Positions 29,283 through 39,956 of a stretch of 64,000 bases of DNA are shown here, piece by piece. Numbering within the stretch: position 1 is the stretch's first letter; each line of letters starts with the position of its first letter. Source of the DNA: Lotmaria passim (lineage: Eukaryota > Euglenozoa > Kinetoplastea > Trypanosomatida > Trypanosomatidae); the NCBI GenBank assembly GCA_037349495.1, contig CP140199.1:1364001-1428000 (forward strand). Direction: 5' to 3'. A model generated the notes under the pieces. That model searched no databases, had not been told where the DNA came from, and saw only the letters and a program-made list of their open reading frames with translations. The translations under genes were made by a program, and so were the position numbers.

Positions 29283-29303
29283 TTTTTCCTTTTTAATCAA
29301 CAG
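29283..29303 (+). promoter_or_regulatory. Putative trans-splice acceptor before the 51-codon frame
   Basis: A T/C-rich tract (about 29277-29294) followed by AATCAACAG, with AG at 29302-29303, three bases before the ATG at 29307. The arrangement matches acceptors of confident genes in this window. Confidence 0.45.
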
Positions 29304-29306
29304 CAC

Positions 29307-29462
29307 ATGAAAAACACGGAGGAGGAAGTTCATCAAAGGATCCGGGAACGATTTGAAAATGGGAAAATGGGCTGCGGACTGACTAGCACGACTTTATCGG
29401 TTCTGGGGAACACAGACCTTATCAACGGTATCAACATGCTCCTCACAAGCAGGAAATGGTGA
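29307..29462 (+). CDS. Small 51-residue protein or gene fragment, weakly like a winged-helix start of Pol III subunit C34
   Basis: ATG at 29307 reads MKNTEEEVHQRIRERFENGK, then MGCGLTSTTLSVLGNTDLIN and GINMLLTSRKW, then TGA. Composition is balanced and unlike the poly-Phe or poly-Lys frames around it. The pattern (I-x-x-R-I-x-x-x-F, G-x-x-L-T, then IN-x-LL) resembles by eye the first winged helix of the RNA polymerase III C34/RPC6 subunit. An acceptor-like AG sits three bases upstream. It may be a genuine micro-protein, the 5' remnant of a decayed gene, or a first exon, since GTGAAG, which resembles a 5' splice site, directly follows AGGAAATG. I found no continuation in other frames. Could also be chance. 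Confidence 0.35.
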   Translation: MKNTEEEVHQRIRERFENGKMGCGLTSTTLSVLGNTDLINGINMLLTSRKW

Positions 29463-32400
29463 AGTGCCTCGTGCAACGCGTGCTTCATTCTTTTCTCTTC
29501 TTCTGTGGACATTGGTTTTCTCCAAGCTGAGCCTCTGGTCTTTGCTGTGTAGCGCTAGTGCTTACAGCGTTTGAATTAGTGTCTTTTACCATTTATAAAA
29601 CAAAAGAGATTTAAACAAAAAAAAAACTGAAACTGCTTAGAACATAATGGAGGCTTTTCACTGGATATGACTCGTTTTGCGTCTTTTTTTTTTTAATCTG
29701 ATTTTTGAGAAAGAAAATGTAGTTGACAAATTACCTTTTTTTTTATAAATTGCGCGCATTGGCCTGAAACGACCGCGATACATATATCCTCTTTTTCTCC
29801 AGAATACAACGCTCTCTCTTATGCCCTATTTTCCCATAGGGCTCTACGCTTGCTGTGTTCTTTTTTAATTATTCTCCTCTTCCGTCTCCTTGCGCGATCA
29901 GTCAGATAGTGTAAGTTGATCCAGATTCACGTCTGCCTACGAAAACTGCACTTCTTTTTCTTATGCTATTATGTTTGAAAGGCGGCTGAGAAATCTGAGA
30001 GAGCTTTCCCTTTTGCTATTATTATTATTCGGACACAAACGCACACAAGAATGCGCTTTTTATTTCTCTTTTGCTTGTCCTCGCGCGCTTCGTAATGGCT
30101 ACCTCCGTTGACTCTCTCCTTTTTTTTTAGTGAGGTACTATGTGAGCGCGCACGCAGATGTGTGCATGCCGGTGTGCTTTTCGTTTTCCTCCTTTTTTTT
30201 TTTTACGTTACCGACACTGTTGCTTACGTCATGATGTAGGCAAGTCGAGACACAGTTCTTTTCTATGTACAGGAGTAAATTAGACCCCGTCCTTTTGTAT
30301 TTCTTTCGGGCGGTGTTTTTGTCTCTCTTTTGCTAGCCCCTCCTTTTTTCTCTTTTTCTTTTTGTTTTCACTCACAGAAGAGCACCGTAAAGCAGCTCTT
30401 TAGCGTGTGAAAGCAGCAGGAAAAGAGAGAGAGAGAGATTTAGAGTTAACGTTGCTGTCTGGTTTTTCTCAGCTCTTCCGTCTTCAGAGTATTACTTTTT
30501 TTTTTTTTGTATGTGTGCATGCTTGTGCTAATGGTTTTCGTTTGCAGATCGTCTTGGTGGAGGCATTCTCACAGGCACCGGCTAGTTTTTTTTTTTTTTG
30601 TCATTTTTGGGGTTGATTGGTGCTCTCTTTTTTTTTTTTTTGCTTTATTTATCTATTTGACGTTGTGGCGTTTAAAAAACGTGTTAGTGAAGGTGGAGGA
30701 AAAAAAAAAAAAAAACTGCGCAGTGGTAAGCTGCTAAACTTGGTGGCTCTAGCATCTTGTTGAGCAGTCAAAGAGGTAACTATTGTTTTTTCCCCTTTTG
30801 CTCCTTTTCTTTTAGAACTCCTCGTCGATTTAATCCTGATTGCTGCCAGACTTTTTTGTTTGAAAGGAGAAAAAAAAAAAAAGAAGGATACGTTTGCATT
30901 CTAGAAATAGAGAGAAAGAGAAAAGGTTACCACTAGGAAAAAAGACAACTTGACTCAAACATCGTCTTCTTTTCTTGGTACCTTCTTTTTCTCTTTTCTT
31001 TCACTTTGTTCAAAAAAAGAAAAGAGGACACAGGGTAAAAAAAGGTCTCGCGGTTAACAGGATGGAGATCATCGAGATGAGAACATTTTTTTTTTTTTAG
31101 GTTTTCACAAAAATGAAAAAAGAACTCAAAAAAGGAGATTTGTTTACAATTCTCGTCTGAAGGAGAAAGAAACAACAACAAAAAAAAGGAAACTAAAAAA
31201 TGCTACTTTTTTATTTGTGTTTTATCTTTATCATTTTTGTCATCGTGCCTTCTTTTTGTTTCCAGCTACGGGATGATTACTTTTTTTTTTCTCTTAGGTC
31301 TTCTACATTGGCGAATTTACTCTTTTTTTTTTTTTACCTGATTTACAAAGGAAAAAAGGACACGAACCACACATAGAGATGAGAGAGAGACGTTTATGAG
31401 GCGCGCCTTGGACTTTTTTTTTGGCTGGTCAACATGAAAGTATGAGGCCAAGCTTGTGACAGAGAAATGCTGTTAAAGCTGAAAGAGAAAAGAAAGAAAA
31501 GGAAGGCGCAGCTTTGCTGTCCAACGTAAGGAGCGACAGATGCTCCTTTTTTTTTTTTAGTTGCTTTTTTTTCTTCTTTTTTTTTTCCTCTGCTTCCTGT
31601 ATTGTTGCCGTTCAAGCGCGTTTTCCTCCTTAGATGTATCGTTGAAGTTCTCTCTCTTGTTATATATATATATACATATATACCACTCTTTCGGTGGTTG
31701 CTCTTGTTCATTTTGTGACTCCCTTTTTTATTGTTCTCCTTTTTTTCCTGTTCTACTGTGTAATCAGCGTTTTAGTGCTGCCTCTAATATGTAGCTTAAT
31801 TTAACACTTGTAAGTGAGTACTATAACTTGAAAGTAATAATAGCAAAGAAGAAAAGGAGTCCGGCAGTAAATGAAGGAGGAATAACGCAGGCTTTCCAGG
31901 TATCTCCAGCGAGAAAGAAGACCTCTGACTCGTTCTCTGGTCTTTATAGCAAAAAGGAAAAGTACGTTCATTTGTTGCTCTTTTTTCTCAGTGTCGCGCG
32001 GCACGTTTCAAGTGTCATGTGCAAGGAGAGTGGGAGAAATGTGAATTGCGTGAAGTCGTTGCGAGAACCAGAGGCGCCAGTCCGGCAACACCGAGGTCTT
32101 GGTGCTCGTATGACGCTAGCCAGCGGATTGATTCACTATTCTCAGACCGATTACTTGCTTTTCAGCGCAAATGGCGTTGGCGCACGTGCTTCAGTGTGAG
32201 CGATTTCGCTATCAATCGACGAATAGAAAAAAGTGGCACAGTCTTCTTTGACCTCTTCCTCTGATCTCAACAAAGCAAATTGCGGGGTTTACATTTTTTT
32301 TTTTTTACTGGCACCCCTCTCTTATCTCCTGCACTTTTCTTTTCTTCTCTTTTGTGTAGCCACCGCTTTATCGTTCATGAGCTTGCGGATCTCATTTCTT

Positions 32401-32681
32401 TTTTTCATTTCCCATCAACTGATTTGTTGCTCCACACGAAGCGAACAAAAAAAAAAAAAAAGAGAGGAAAACTACTTAGCGCCGAAAGCAAGCAGTACCA
32501 AAAACACACTGCGTCTTCTCTCTCTTTTTTTTTTTTCATTTGAATACTGATTGCGCCAGTTTGCACGTGCTGCTCTTCTGATCTTCGACAAAGAAAAGAA
32601 GAAAAACAACATCAACAAAAACGGCACACAGGTTTGCGTTTCTCTCTCCTCTCCTTACCTTAACTTTTTTTTTCGTCCTTG

Positions 32682-32691
32682 ACGCGGAAAG
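32682..32691 (+). promoter_or_regulatory. Putative trans-splice acceptor of the ELO gene
   Basis: Pyrimidine-rich sequence including a T-tract (about 32664-32673) followed by the first AG at 32690-32691, six bases before the ATG. Confidence 0.65.
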
Positions 32692-32697
32692 TCAAAC

Positions 32698-33588
32698 ATG
32701 TCTGCCGTTCTTTCTCCGTCCCATTCATTCTGGGGCTATCTGGCGAGCTACACCGACAACTTCGATAGTGACCGCGGGGTTATCTTCTTTCGCGACTACG
32801 GCGATGTGCTGCAGTACACCTGTGTGCTGTACACGATGCTTATTCTGCTCGGCCCACGCGCGATGGAGGGCAGAGAGGCCTACAAGCTGACATGGCTGAT
32901 TCGAGCGTGGAATTTGCTGTTAGCCGTGTTCTCCGTTGCTGGCAGCGTGCATTGCGTGACGCTGCTCATCTACATGATGGAATCGCGGCCTTTTTACGAC
33001 GTAGTTTGCCAGTTCGACCCCAGCGTGCTGTACGACGGCACTTTCTCGTTTTGGGTGTTCAGTTTTATGGTGTCTAAGATCCCGGAAATGCTGGATACGG
33101 TGTTTCTGTGTCTGCGCAAAAAGCCAATCACGTCTCTGCACGCGTACCACCATCTCACGGTGACCATCTTCTCCTGGATGGGTGGTCGGCACCTCCTCCC
33201 GAGCGGCATCTGGTTCGCCACGATGAACTACGTCGTGCACTCCTTCATGTACTCCTACTACTTCTTCTGCTCCTGTGGGCTGAAATGGGCGCTGGCGCCA
33301 ATCGCGCCGTTCATCACGTGCCTTCAAATTGCGCAGATGTTGATTGGCTACTCGATTTGCCTCTACATAGGTTATTACAAGTTTGTGAGCTGGCGTGGGT
33401 GCGACACGCCGGCATCGCTGATTCGCATGGGTCTCTTGATGTACGGTAGCTACTTCTTTCTCTTCGTGAGCTTCTTCATAACACGCTATGGGAAGAAGAC
33501 AAAACGGCGCTCGCAAAGGACAACGGCAGAGGCGGCGCCAACACAAAAAAAGCCGACTTCTGGAAACGGCGCGCAGCCAAAGCACTGA
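32698..33588 (+). CDS. ELO-family fatty acid elongase (3-ketoacyl-CoA synthase)
   Basis: A 296-residue multispanning protein. The catalytic histidine box HAYHH (about 148-152) sits in SLHAYHHLTVTIFSWM, followed by the second family motif NYVVHSFMYSYYF and upstream by KIPEMLDTVFLCLRKKP, all diagnostic for ELO condensing enzymes. At least six hydrophobic segments are visible, from YTCVLYTMLILLG to GSYFFLFVSFFITRYG, and the tail is lysine-rich as expected for ER retention. In trypanosomatids a set of ELO enzymes builds most fatty acids in a modular way in the ER; chain-length specificity cannot be read from this sequence. Length is normal for the family. Confidence 0.95.
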   Translation: MSAVLSPSHSFWGYLASYTDNFDSDRGVIFFRDYGDVLQYTCVLYTMLILLGPRAMEGREAYKLTWLIRAWNLLLAVFSVAGSVHCVTLLIYMMESRPFYDVVCQFDPSVLYDGTFSFWVFSFMVSKIPEMLDTVFLCLRKKPITSLHAYHHLTVTIFSWMGGRHLLPSGIWFATMNYVVHSFMYSYYFFCSCGLKWALAPIAPFITCLQIAQMLIGYSICLYIGYYKFVSWRGCDTPASLIRMGLLMYGSYFFLFVSFFITRYGKKTKRRSQRTTAEAAPTQKKPTSGNGAQPKH

Positions 33589-34928
33589 CGTGCGGAGCTG
33601 TCCACCTCGCGTTGCAGTCGCCCTGCGGCCTTTCCGCTTTTTCTTTTCGTTATGTTGCTATATATATATATATATATGTGTATATATATGTGTATATGTG
33701 TGTTTTTGGTGTTCTGTTGTCTTACTTCATTCCCTTACTTGATGTTACTTTGTTCTAGCCTTTTTTTTTTCTCTCCCTCTTTCATTCTTTTTTTTTTCCC
33801 TCGTGGCAGTTGAAGCAAAGGAACAAAATCCGCTCAGGATGGGCTTTTACGGTGCACGTGCGTTTTTTCTTTTTTTTTTTTTTGATATGGCGGCTGCCAA
33901 CAGTAGCTGATGAAAACACTTTTTGTAAGACGTTTTAAGCCTTTTCTTTGTCTTTGCTGCGCAGTCGCAGTGTTTCCGCGCACGCTATTTACTTTCCTGT
34001 TTTTTTTTTTCCCCTGTGAATATGATCGTGTTGTTTCTCTTTTTTTTTTCTCTCTCTGAGGATGAGGAGGGGGGAAGATGAACTTGACTTATCGACTTTT
34101 GCTTACACCTGCGTAGCACCGCCATCCTTGCAACATCACAAAATACAAACAGCACCAAAAAAAAAAAAAGGAGGGGTGTAATACCCACTCAAACGAAAGA
34201 AGGAGACAAAAAGACAAGTCCCTGCTTTTGTTTGGAAGAAAGAGATACGAGACCACATTCAAAGCGCAAAGAAGAAGAAACAAACAAACGAGCAAACAAA
34301 CAAACAAAACAAAACAAAAAAGAATCGGTGATGCACTCGTACGCTCTTTGCTATTCACTCCACTCTTCTACAAAAAGTAAGCGCACTCACATGCAAACAC
34401 GCTGCCTGATGTGTGGTAGCTTTTCTCGTTGCTTTCTAATTCAATTTTCTTTTACCATTCTGCTTTCTTTTTCTTCTACCTCTTACTTCACTTTTATTCC
34501 TGCAATAATTGATGGTGCTTTCACGGGGACTGCACTTCTCTCTTGCATGATCCAAAAGTAAATCCACAAGCGGAATTAGAAGACTAACGATTTGAGACAG
34601 GAGGAAAAGACAAGCGAAGGATTTTCGTTGTGAATCCAAAACCGTGTCTTTTCATTCTTTTTCTTGTTCTGTCTTTGTCTTTATCCATTCCAAACAATCA
34701 GAATTAAGGCCAGTCCCACGTGTTTTTTTTTTTAAGGTCTATTTGCTGGTCCTTGCAAACAGTGTTCGTTTTACTTCTCTCGTTTTTAGTGGACGCGGCT
34801 GAAGACGCACAAGAGATCCTTCCTGTTTTACTTTGCTGTGCGGACTGCCTCCACGAGAGCAGTTACTCTCTGAAAGCACGGGATCATACAAAACAACAAC
34901 GAAAAGAAACGATAGACTTTTCAGAGTC
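33589..34928. other. Intergenic spacer with TA repeat, before RPN8
   Basis: About 1.34 kb. A TA/TG microsatellite opens it, followed by T-tracts (33761, 33788, 33870, 34000, 34042), an A-rich patch with CAAA repeats (34270-34320), and a pyrimidine block ending CGTTTTTAG at 34788-34789, the likely RPN8 acceptor. No gene supported. Confidence 0.6.
33659..33702. repeat. TA/TG microsatellite
   Basis: Alternating TA with interspersed TG units, 44 bases, in the 3' flank of the elongase gene. Confidence 0.93.
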
Positions 34929-36011
34929 ATGAGCGATAGTCAGAAGCCCACCAACCCTGACCCGGCAGTCGCCAGCGATGACGCCGTGTCGAATGACGGC
35001 AGCGAGAACAAGGGCGATGTGACGGTGCCCACGACGTTCATTCCGACCGCCGGTCGAGTGGAGGTGCATCCACTCGTGCTGCTGTCCCTTGTGGACCACT
35101 ATGCCCGCATGAATACGTCGGCAGTGCAGAAGAAGCGTGTGGCGGGTCTTTTACTGGGTCGCTACGTGCGCGACCACACCGGACTGCAGACGCTCGACAT
35201 CAACAACAGTTTTGCCGTCCCCTTCGACGAGGACCCGCAGGACGCGGATGTGTGGTTCTTCGACACGAACTACGCACAGGAGATGTTCGCCATGCACAAG
35301 CGCGTGCTACCGAAGGTGAAGGTGGTGGGCTGGTACTCGTCCGGCCCCACCATTCAGCCCAACGATATGCTGCTACACCTCCTCGTGGCTGACCGCTTCT
35401 GCCCGAATCCGGTGTACTGCGTGGTGAATACGGACCCTAACAACAAGGGTGTGCCGGTGCTGGCGTACACAACGGTGCAGGGCCGCGAGGGTACCCGCTC
35501 GCTGGAGTTTCGCAACATCCCCACCCACCTTGGCGCCGAGGAGGCGGAGGAGATCGGCATCGAGCACCTCCTGCGCGACCTCACGGACTCCACCATTACC
35601 ACCCTTTCCACCCAAGTCCAGGAGCGCGAGTTGTCGCTTATCCACCTCTGCAAGGTGCTGAGCCAGATCGAGGAGTATCTGCAGGACGTGGGCAACGGCG
35701 TGATGCCCATCTCGGAGGATGTGCTGGAGGTGCTGCAGGAGCTCATCAGCTTGCAGCCAGAGATTTACGTCCGCTGCTCCTCGACGGAGATGATTCGACA
35801 CACCAACGACGAGGCCATCGCCACCTTCCTAGCTGCTATCGCCCGCTGCATCGGCGCGCTGCACGAGGTAATTTTAAACCGTCGCAAGCTTGCACGGGAG
35901 CTGCAGGAGATCAAAGACCGCCGCGCGCGGGCGGCGGAGACGAAGCTGGAGAACGAAAAGATGAAAATCGAGGAAGCCGCTAAAGAAAAGTCGGAGAACA
36001 AGGAGGTGTAG
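34929..36011 (+). CDS. RPN8: 26S proteasome regulatory subunit RPN8
   Basis: A 360-residue MPN-domain protein. VEVHPLVLLSLVDHYARM opens the domain, VAGLLLGRYV and SFAVPFDEDPQDADVWFFD follow, then VVGWYSSGP in place of the zinc-binding H-x-H of active JAMM peptidases; this loss is normal for RPN8 (PSMD7), the inactive partner of RPN11 in the proteasome lid. The C-terminal half has the RPN8 pattern: YTTVQGREGTRSLEFRNIPT, GIEHLLRDLTD, LISLQPEI, ending in a charged helix with a KE-rich tail. Start at 34929 (MSDSQKPTNPDP) lies 140 bases after the acceptor at 34789; the frame is open further up but without an ATG. An N-terminal acidic extension of about 40 residues precedes the domain. Confidence 0.95.
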   Translation: MSDSQKPTNPDPAVASDDAVSNDGSENKGDVTVPTTFIPTAGRVEVHPLVLLSLVDHYARMNTSAVQKKRVAGLLLGRYVRDHTGLQTLDINNSFAVPFDEDPQDADVWFFDTNYAQEMFAMHKRVLPKVKVVGWYSSGPTIQPNDMLLHLLVADRFCPNPVYCVVNTDPNNKGVPVLAYTTVQGREGTRSLEFRNIPTHLGAEEAEEIGIEHLLRDLTDSTITTLSTQVQERELSLIHLCKVLSQIEEYLQDVGNGVMPISEDVLEVLQELISLQPEIYVRCSSTEMIRHTNDEAIATFLAAIARCIGALHEVILNRRKLARELQEIKDRRARAAETKLENEKMKIEEAAKEKSENKEV

Positions 36012-37080
36012 CGGGAGTGGAGAAAGAAGGTGAAGTGCATAGGGAGGCCGGAAGCGTCTGTGGAGATGTGCTCAAAGTGTATACAGCATGCCCTCTTCGC
36101 CGACCGGTCCGCCTCACTTCCGCTTCACGTTCCACCGAAAAAACCTGGAGAAATGGCTGAGCCGGAAGACGCCTCTTTGCTTTTTTACTGACGTTCTTCT
36201 CTTGTCCTCTGACTTTCTTCTCAATTCTCTTCTTCACACTCGCCTTTTTGGCGGCCTCCGTGAGTGTTGCTGTCTTCACTCTGGCTCTTTTTTTTTTTTT
36301 TACTGGGCGGCGATTGCGTTGTCGGCTTTTTTGTTTCATGCATATTATTCTCTATTCTGGTCTGCAATAGAGTTTTCCGTTGATGAGTTTTTTTTTTTTT
36401 TCGTGTTGGTGTGTATTTGTGTGCAAGTTGTTCATCCTTCTCTGTTACTCTACAGAAAACCAGCAGTTCTACAACTCAACGCTCATGGCCGTGTAGTATA
36501 TACACGTATGTGTGTCGTTGGTTGAGTCTTTTGCGTTTACAGGATCTATTTGTTCTTTTGCGAAGACAGTTTCCAGCTTGGCAAGGGTCGCAGTGGCTGA
36601 AATTCTCCTTATCTGTGTGTGTGAGGGTGGGTGCAACACACACGACGTGTTGCTGAATGCAGCTGCTTTACCCAGGTAAAGACACCACATTAAAAAAAAA
36701 AAAAGAAGTGATGCCCTTGAGAAATATCTTTGTGTGAACACTTTTTTTTTTGCGGCGTCTTGAGGCAGGTGCGTTTTATGGGTAGGTCTTTTTTTTTTCT
36801 TTCTAACAACAATCACGATGAGGGACAAACAGAACAAACGTACGATGCCATCCCGCCAATACACTCTTTACTTGCCTGTTCTCTCTGACTCTCCACTCTT
36901 CCTCTATCGCCAACTGTATACCTCGATGGCTTACTTCGTTGTAGATACCACCATCCGTCTCTTTTCATTCCTTCCTCTTGTACCGTTGTTTACCTGGGCG
37001 TTTTTTTTTTGTTGTTCCCCTTTTGGCCAAGTTTTTTTTTTTTTTCCTTACAGATCGTGTTTTTTTTTTCCGCCTTTTGA
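36012..37080. other. Intergenic spacer before the first CxCxxC gene
   Basis: About 1.07 kb with T-tracts (36288, 36390, 36741, 36787, 37031), an A12 tract at 36692 and a short TTACAG acceptor at 37052-37053, followed by a T-rich leader of about 28 bases. No gene supported. Confidence 0.6.
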
Positions 37081-38616
37081 ATGCTCCCTAGCAAAGCATG
37101 CATGGGTCAGCGATCCGCTGGTGATCAACGGATGCGCGGACACCCTCCGGACCGACCACCGTGCTGCTGTGAGAGCCGCTGCACTTGCCCGCACTGCCAC
37201 GGCGGCGATCGTCGCTCTCCGTCGCACCACCACCACCACCCCCCGCCTCCGCCTCAAGTCTTCCCGCACGACCGTGGTGGTTGCTCTCACGCTGGCCGGC
37301 GTTGCACCTCCTGCGTGCCGGAGCAGGCGGATTTGATGGAGGTCGACCTGCTCGCCCGCCGGAGGCGCTGCGAGGAGGCACGCGTGGCGGAGCGTCTGCG
37401 GCGCACCGCCCTCGCCAACTCCGTCGGCCGCCACGGCCGCTCTCGCTTCTACACCTCCAACACAGCGGAGTTGCTGCGCCGCCAGAACAACGTTGCCTGC
37501 CAGGCCGCCGTGGACGCCGAGTACGACGCCCGTCGCCGCACCCTGCAGGCAGAGCTGGACGCTCGCCGCGATGAAATCGCGGCTCTGCAGCGGGCCCGCG
37601 AGGAGCTGCGAATGGAGGCCGCCTTCTGCGGAACGGACCTGGCGCGGCGCGGTGGCAGCCCCCGCCGGCTTCGCAGCGCCGACCGCGCCCGCCCGCCGTC
37701 CCCGTCGCCGTACCACGCGAGGAGTCCTGGCGGCCCTTGGCCACCGCCACCACCACCGCCGCAAGCGGAGCCGGCGAGCCAACCTCCGCCGCTGAATGGC
37801 GAGGACGGGACGCCGAGGGAGGCGCCACCAGGCCGCCGCCCGCACTCGTGTGGCGACCGCACGCCACCGCCGCTGCGCCACCACCGCCACAATGACTGGG
37901 GCTCGGAGCAGGGCCCGCGTGGGTCGTGGGGACATGACTGTGAATGCTGTGCGCCCCCAGCGTCGCCGCCGCCACCACGCCGGTCCGAGCACCGTGCACC
38001 GTCATCATGGCAGTACTCGAAGCGTCCGTCACCGCCTCCGCCGCCGCACAAAGGCGACGAGTGCCCGCCTCCACCGCCACCACCACCGCAACTTGCGTGC
38101 TTTCCACACCACTCCCCACACCAGGCCGGTGGCGTTGCCGCGTGCAGCGCGTGTCCATCGTGCGGCCACGCCTTGATGAGTGCGCGCGACGTCGTCTCAA
38201 TGATCGCCGCCGGCAAGCTGGAAAGTTCGGTGGCGTGCCCGGCGTGCGGATTTGTGGGCGGCATCCTCCGCTGTCCTGCTGCGCACCGCTGCGCGCCCTC
38301 TCCGCACGGGGGATGCTCGGACAGTAGCGACAGAGGCGGAGCTCGACATGGGCACTCGTGCGGGCCCGGGCTACGAAGTCGCAGTGCCGCGTCTTCTCCG
38401 CTTTTTTCGTCGACGCATCTGACCGGCCCGAAGTTTGGCCGCAAGGTGTACGTCACCGATGACCTCTACCGCGACCGCCGCGCACGCTACCTCGCGGAGT
38501 GGGAGGCGCGTGGGACGGTTCGACGGATGCCGCCGTCCCACCGCAGTCCAAGCGCTCCTCTACCCGAGCGCACACCGAAGTGGCTCACCACCGGAAGTGG
38601 ATCCTGCACGGACTAG
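37081..38616 (+). CDS. Proline/cysteine/histidine-rich hypothetical protein with N-terminal CxCxxC
   Basis: A 511-residue protein with no recognised family. The N-terminus has clustered cysteines at 28-30, 34, 36 and 39 (CCCESRCTCPHC), then a short polyhistidine/polyproline stretch and CTSC. Residues about 80-180 are a charged helical region (DLLARRRRCEEARVAERLRR, EYDARRRTLQAELDARRDEI). A long proline-rich section (about 205-350) follows, with PPPPPP runs that could bind SH3/WW-like partners, then paired cysteines CSACPSC and CPAC that look able to bind zinc, and a conserved-looking end KFGRKVYVTDDLYRDRRARY. Met8 (37102) is an alternative start. The CxCxxC opening and following helix are shared with the genes at 43699 and 45871, suggesting one family. 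Function unknown. Confidence 0.78.
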   Translation: MLPSKACMGQRSAGDQRMRGHPPDRPPCCCESRCTCPHCHGGDRRSPSHHHHHPPPPPQVFPHDRGGCSHAGRRCTSCVPEQADLMEVDLLARRRRCEEARVAERLRRTALANSVGRHGRSRFYTSNTAELLRRQNNVACQAAVDAEYDARRRTLQAELDARRDEIAALQRAREELRMEAAFCGTDLARRGGSPRRLRSADRARPPSPSPYHARSPGGPWPPPPPPPQAEPASQPPPLNGEDGTPREAPPGRRPHSCGDRTPPPLRHHRHNDWGSEQGPRGSWGHDCECCAPPASPPPPRRSEHRAPSSWQYSKRPSPPPPPHKGDECPPPPPPPPQLACFPHHSPHQAGGVAACSACPSCGHALMSARDVVSMIAAGKLESSVACPACGFVGGILRCPAAHRCAPSPHGGCSDSSDRGGARHGHSCGPGLRSRSAASSPLFSSTHLTGPKFGRKVYVTDDLYRDRRARYLAEWEARGTVRRMPPSHRSPSAPLPERTPKWLTTGSGSCTD

Positions 38617-39956
38617 GCTGACGCAACGCGATAGAGTTTGTGTACATGTACGCTTTTTTTTTTTCTGTTCTACAACCATAGGCAAAGTAACTTTTTTTTT
38701 TTTTTGCTTTGTTTTCTTGAACCTGCTGTTGCTTAGTGCCGTAAGCTCTCTTCCCCTCTTTTTCCTTCGCTCCTATTGTCGTACGATCTTCGCTTTTTTT
38801 CAAATGGGAACAATAACAATAACAATAACAACAACGAAGAAAAAAGCCCACACAAAAGCACGTCGTAAAAAACGAAAAACACTGTTGTCAGTAATAATAA
38901 TAACAAGAGGACAATAGGCCAAATATACATTTAAAAAAAAAAGAAGAAAGAAGAAAGAAGGAAATACCAACAAACAAACAAACAAACCAAATAGGAAGAG
39001 CTCAAATACACGCGCATCCTGTTTTTCTCTCTTTTTCTTATAGAGGGGCCAGCCTCCCCAAGATGGAGTGTGTTTACTACACATTGTGTACACCGTCCGC
39101 GTACGATAAACAGAGGCCAATTCTCGCAGTTTCCCTTCTTCGTGGCGTCGCTGTCAATGACGGCAACACCGCTGTAGCTGCTTCGCTTCGAAGGCGCTTT
39201 TTGTACCGCTGATAGAGTGACTAATGAATTTGTCTTCTACGCTTCTTTGTCAAGGTAACACACATGGATCACAGATACGTTAACAGGGAAGCAAATGAAT
39301 CTGTGGAAGCGCAGCAAGCTGTTCCGCTTCTGGCATTGCACTGAAAACCGAAACCTCACTTCTGCTTGCGTACGGTGCATTCGGTGCACTCGGTGCGTGG
39401 TGGCATTGCTTACTGACTCCTAGAGTCCAGAGCCCTCTCGTGAGCTGGAATGCAGAATGAAAACACTGGTGTAAGCTGTGAAGGTCACTGCTTTTTCAAT
39501 CCTATTCGAATTGGTTGATCAACTACTTCTATGTTTCGTCTCTCTCTCTCATCTTTATCTTCTCTTTATCAACTTGGATCGGGTGTATCCACGCCCTGTT
39601 TGTGTCCTCCTCTACTCCTTATTTACTGCTAATCAGTAGTTCCTTTTTTTTTTTTTTTGAAAAGGCTGCACTCACATATGCCACTATTCGAATAGCAAAA
39701 GCGGCTTTTATTAAGAAGATTCATTAGAGTGATACGTACTTTTATACTTATCAAAGCTCCTCATTCCCGGCTTATCCTTCCCACCTGCTCCCTTTAAAGC
39801 TGAGGCGTAGTATTTATTATTCTTCTATTCGTAAAGTAACGTTCATTGCGCATTTCCGCTTGCTGCTACCACGCTCTTACTTCAACTGTCCTCAGAAGCA
39901 ACTTGCACACACAGCAGTGGAAACAATAACGAAAAAAAAAAAAAAACAGACTCAAA
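38617..39956. other. Intergenic spacer before SEY1
   Basis: About 1.34 kb. Its left part has T-tracts (38654, 38692) and AAT/ACA-rich runs (38807-38840, 38891-38905). A GC-richer island (39040-39480) carries three tandem copies of a 9-base unit CGGTGCAYT/GTG at about 39374-39400 and a GACTCCTAGAGTC palindrome at about 39416. The right end has the acceptor CCTCAG at 39894-39895 and an A15 tract just before the ATG. No gene supported. Confidence 0.55.

Larger units (their letters stand above)
26784..32697. other. 5.9-kb gene-poor, homopolymer-rich interval
   Basis: A stretch far longer than any other spacer here. It is dominated by T-tracts of 9 to 14 on the plus strand with occasional A-tracts, and open frames through it are Phe/Leu/Ser or Lys-rich products of low complexity. 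GC-richer islands occur at about 28870-29110, 29300-29470, 30150-30250 and 31990-32230. Only the 51-codon frame at 29307-29462 has protein-like character. A small TA repeat lies near 31663-31682. No tRNA-type box A/box B pair, ribosomal RNA or spliced-leader sequence was recognised on either strand. Confidence 0.6.

Noticed and set aside
34929-36011. Loss of the JAMM metal-binding motif in the MPN protein as an anomaly
   Set aside because: RPN8/PSMD7 normally lacks the motif, so this is expected for the family.
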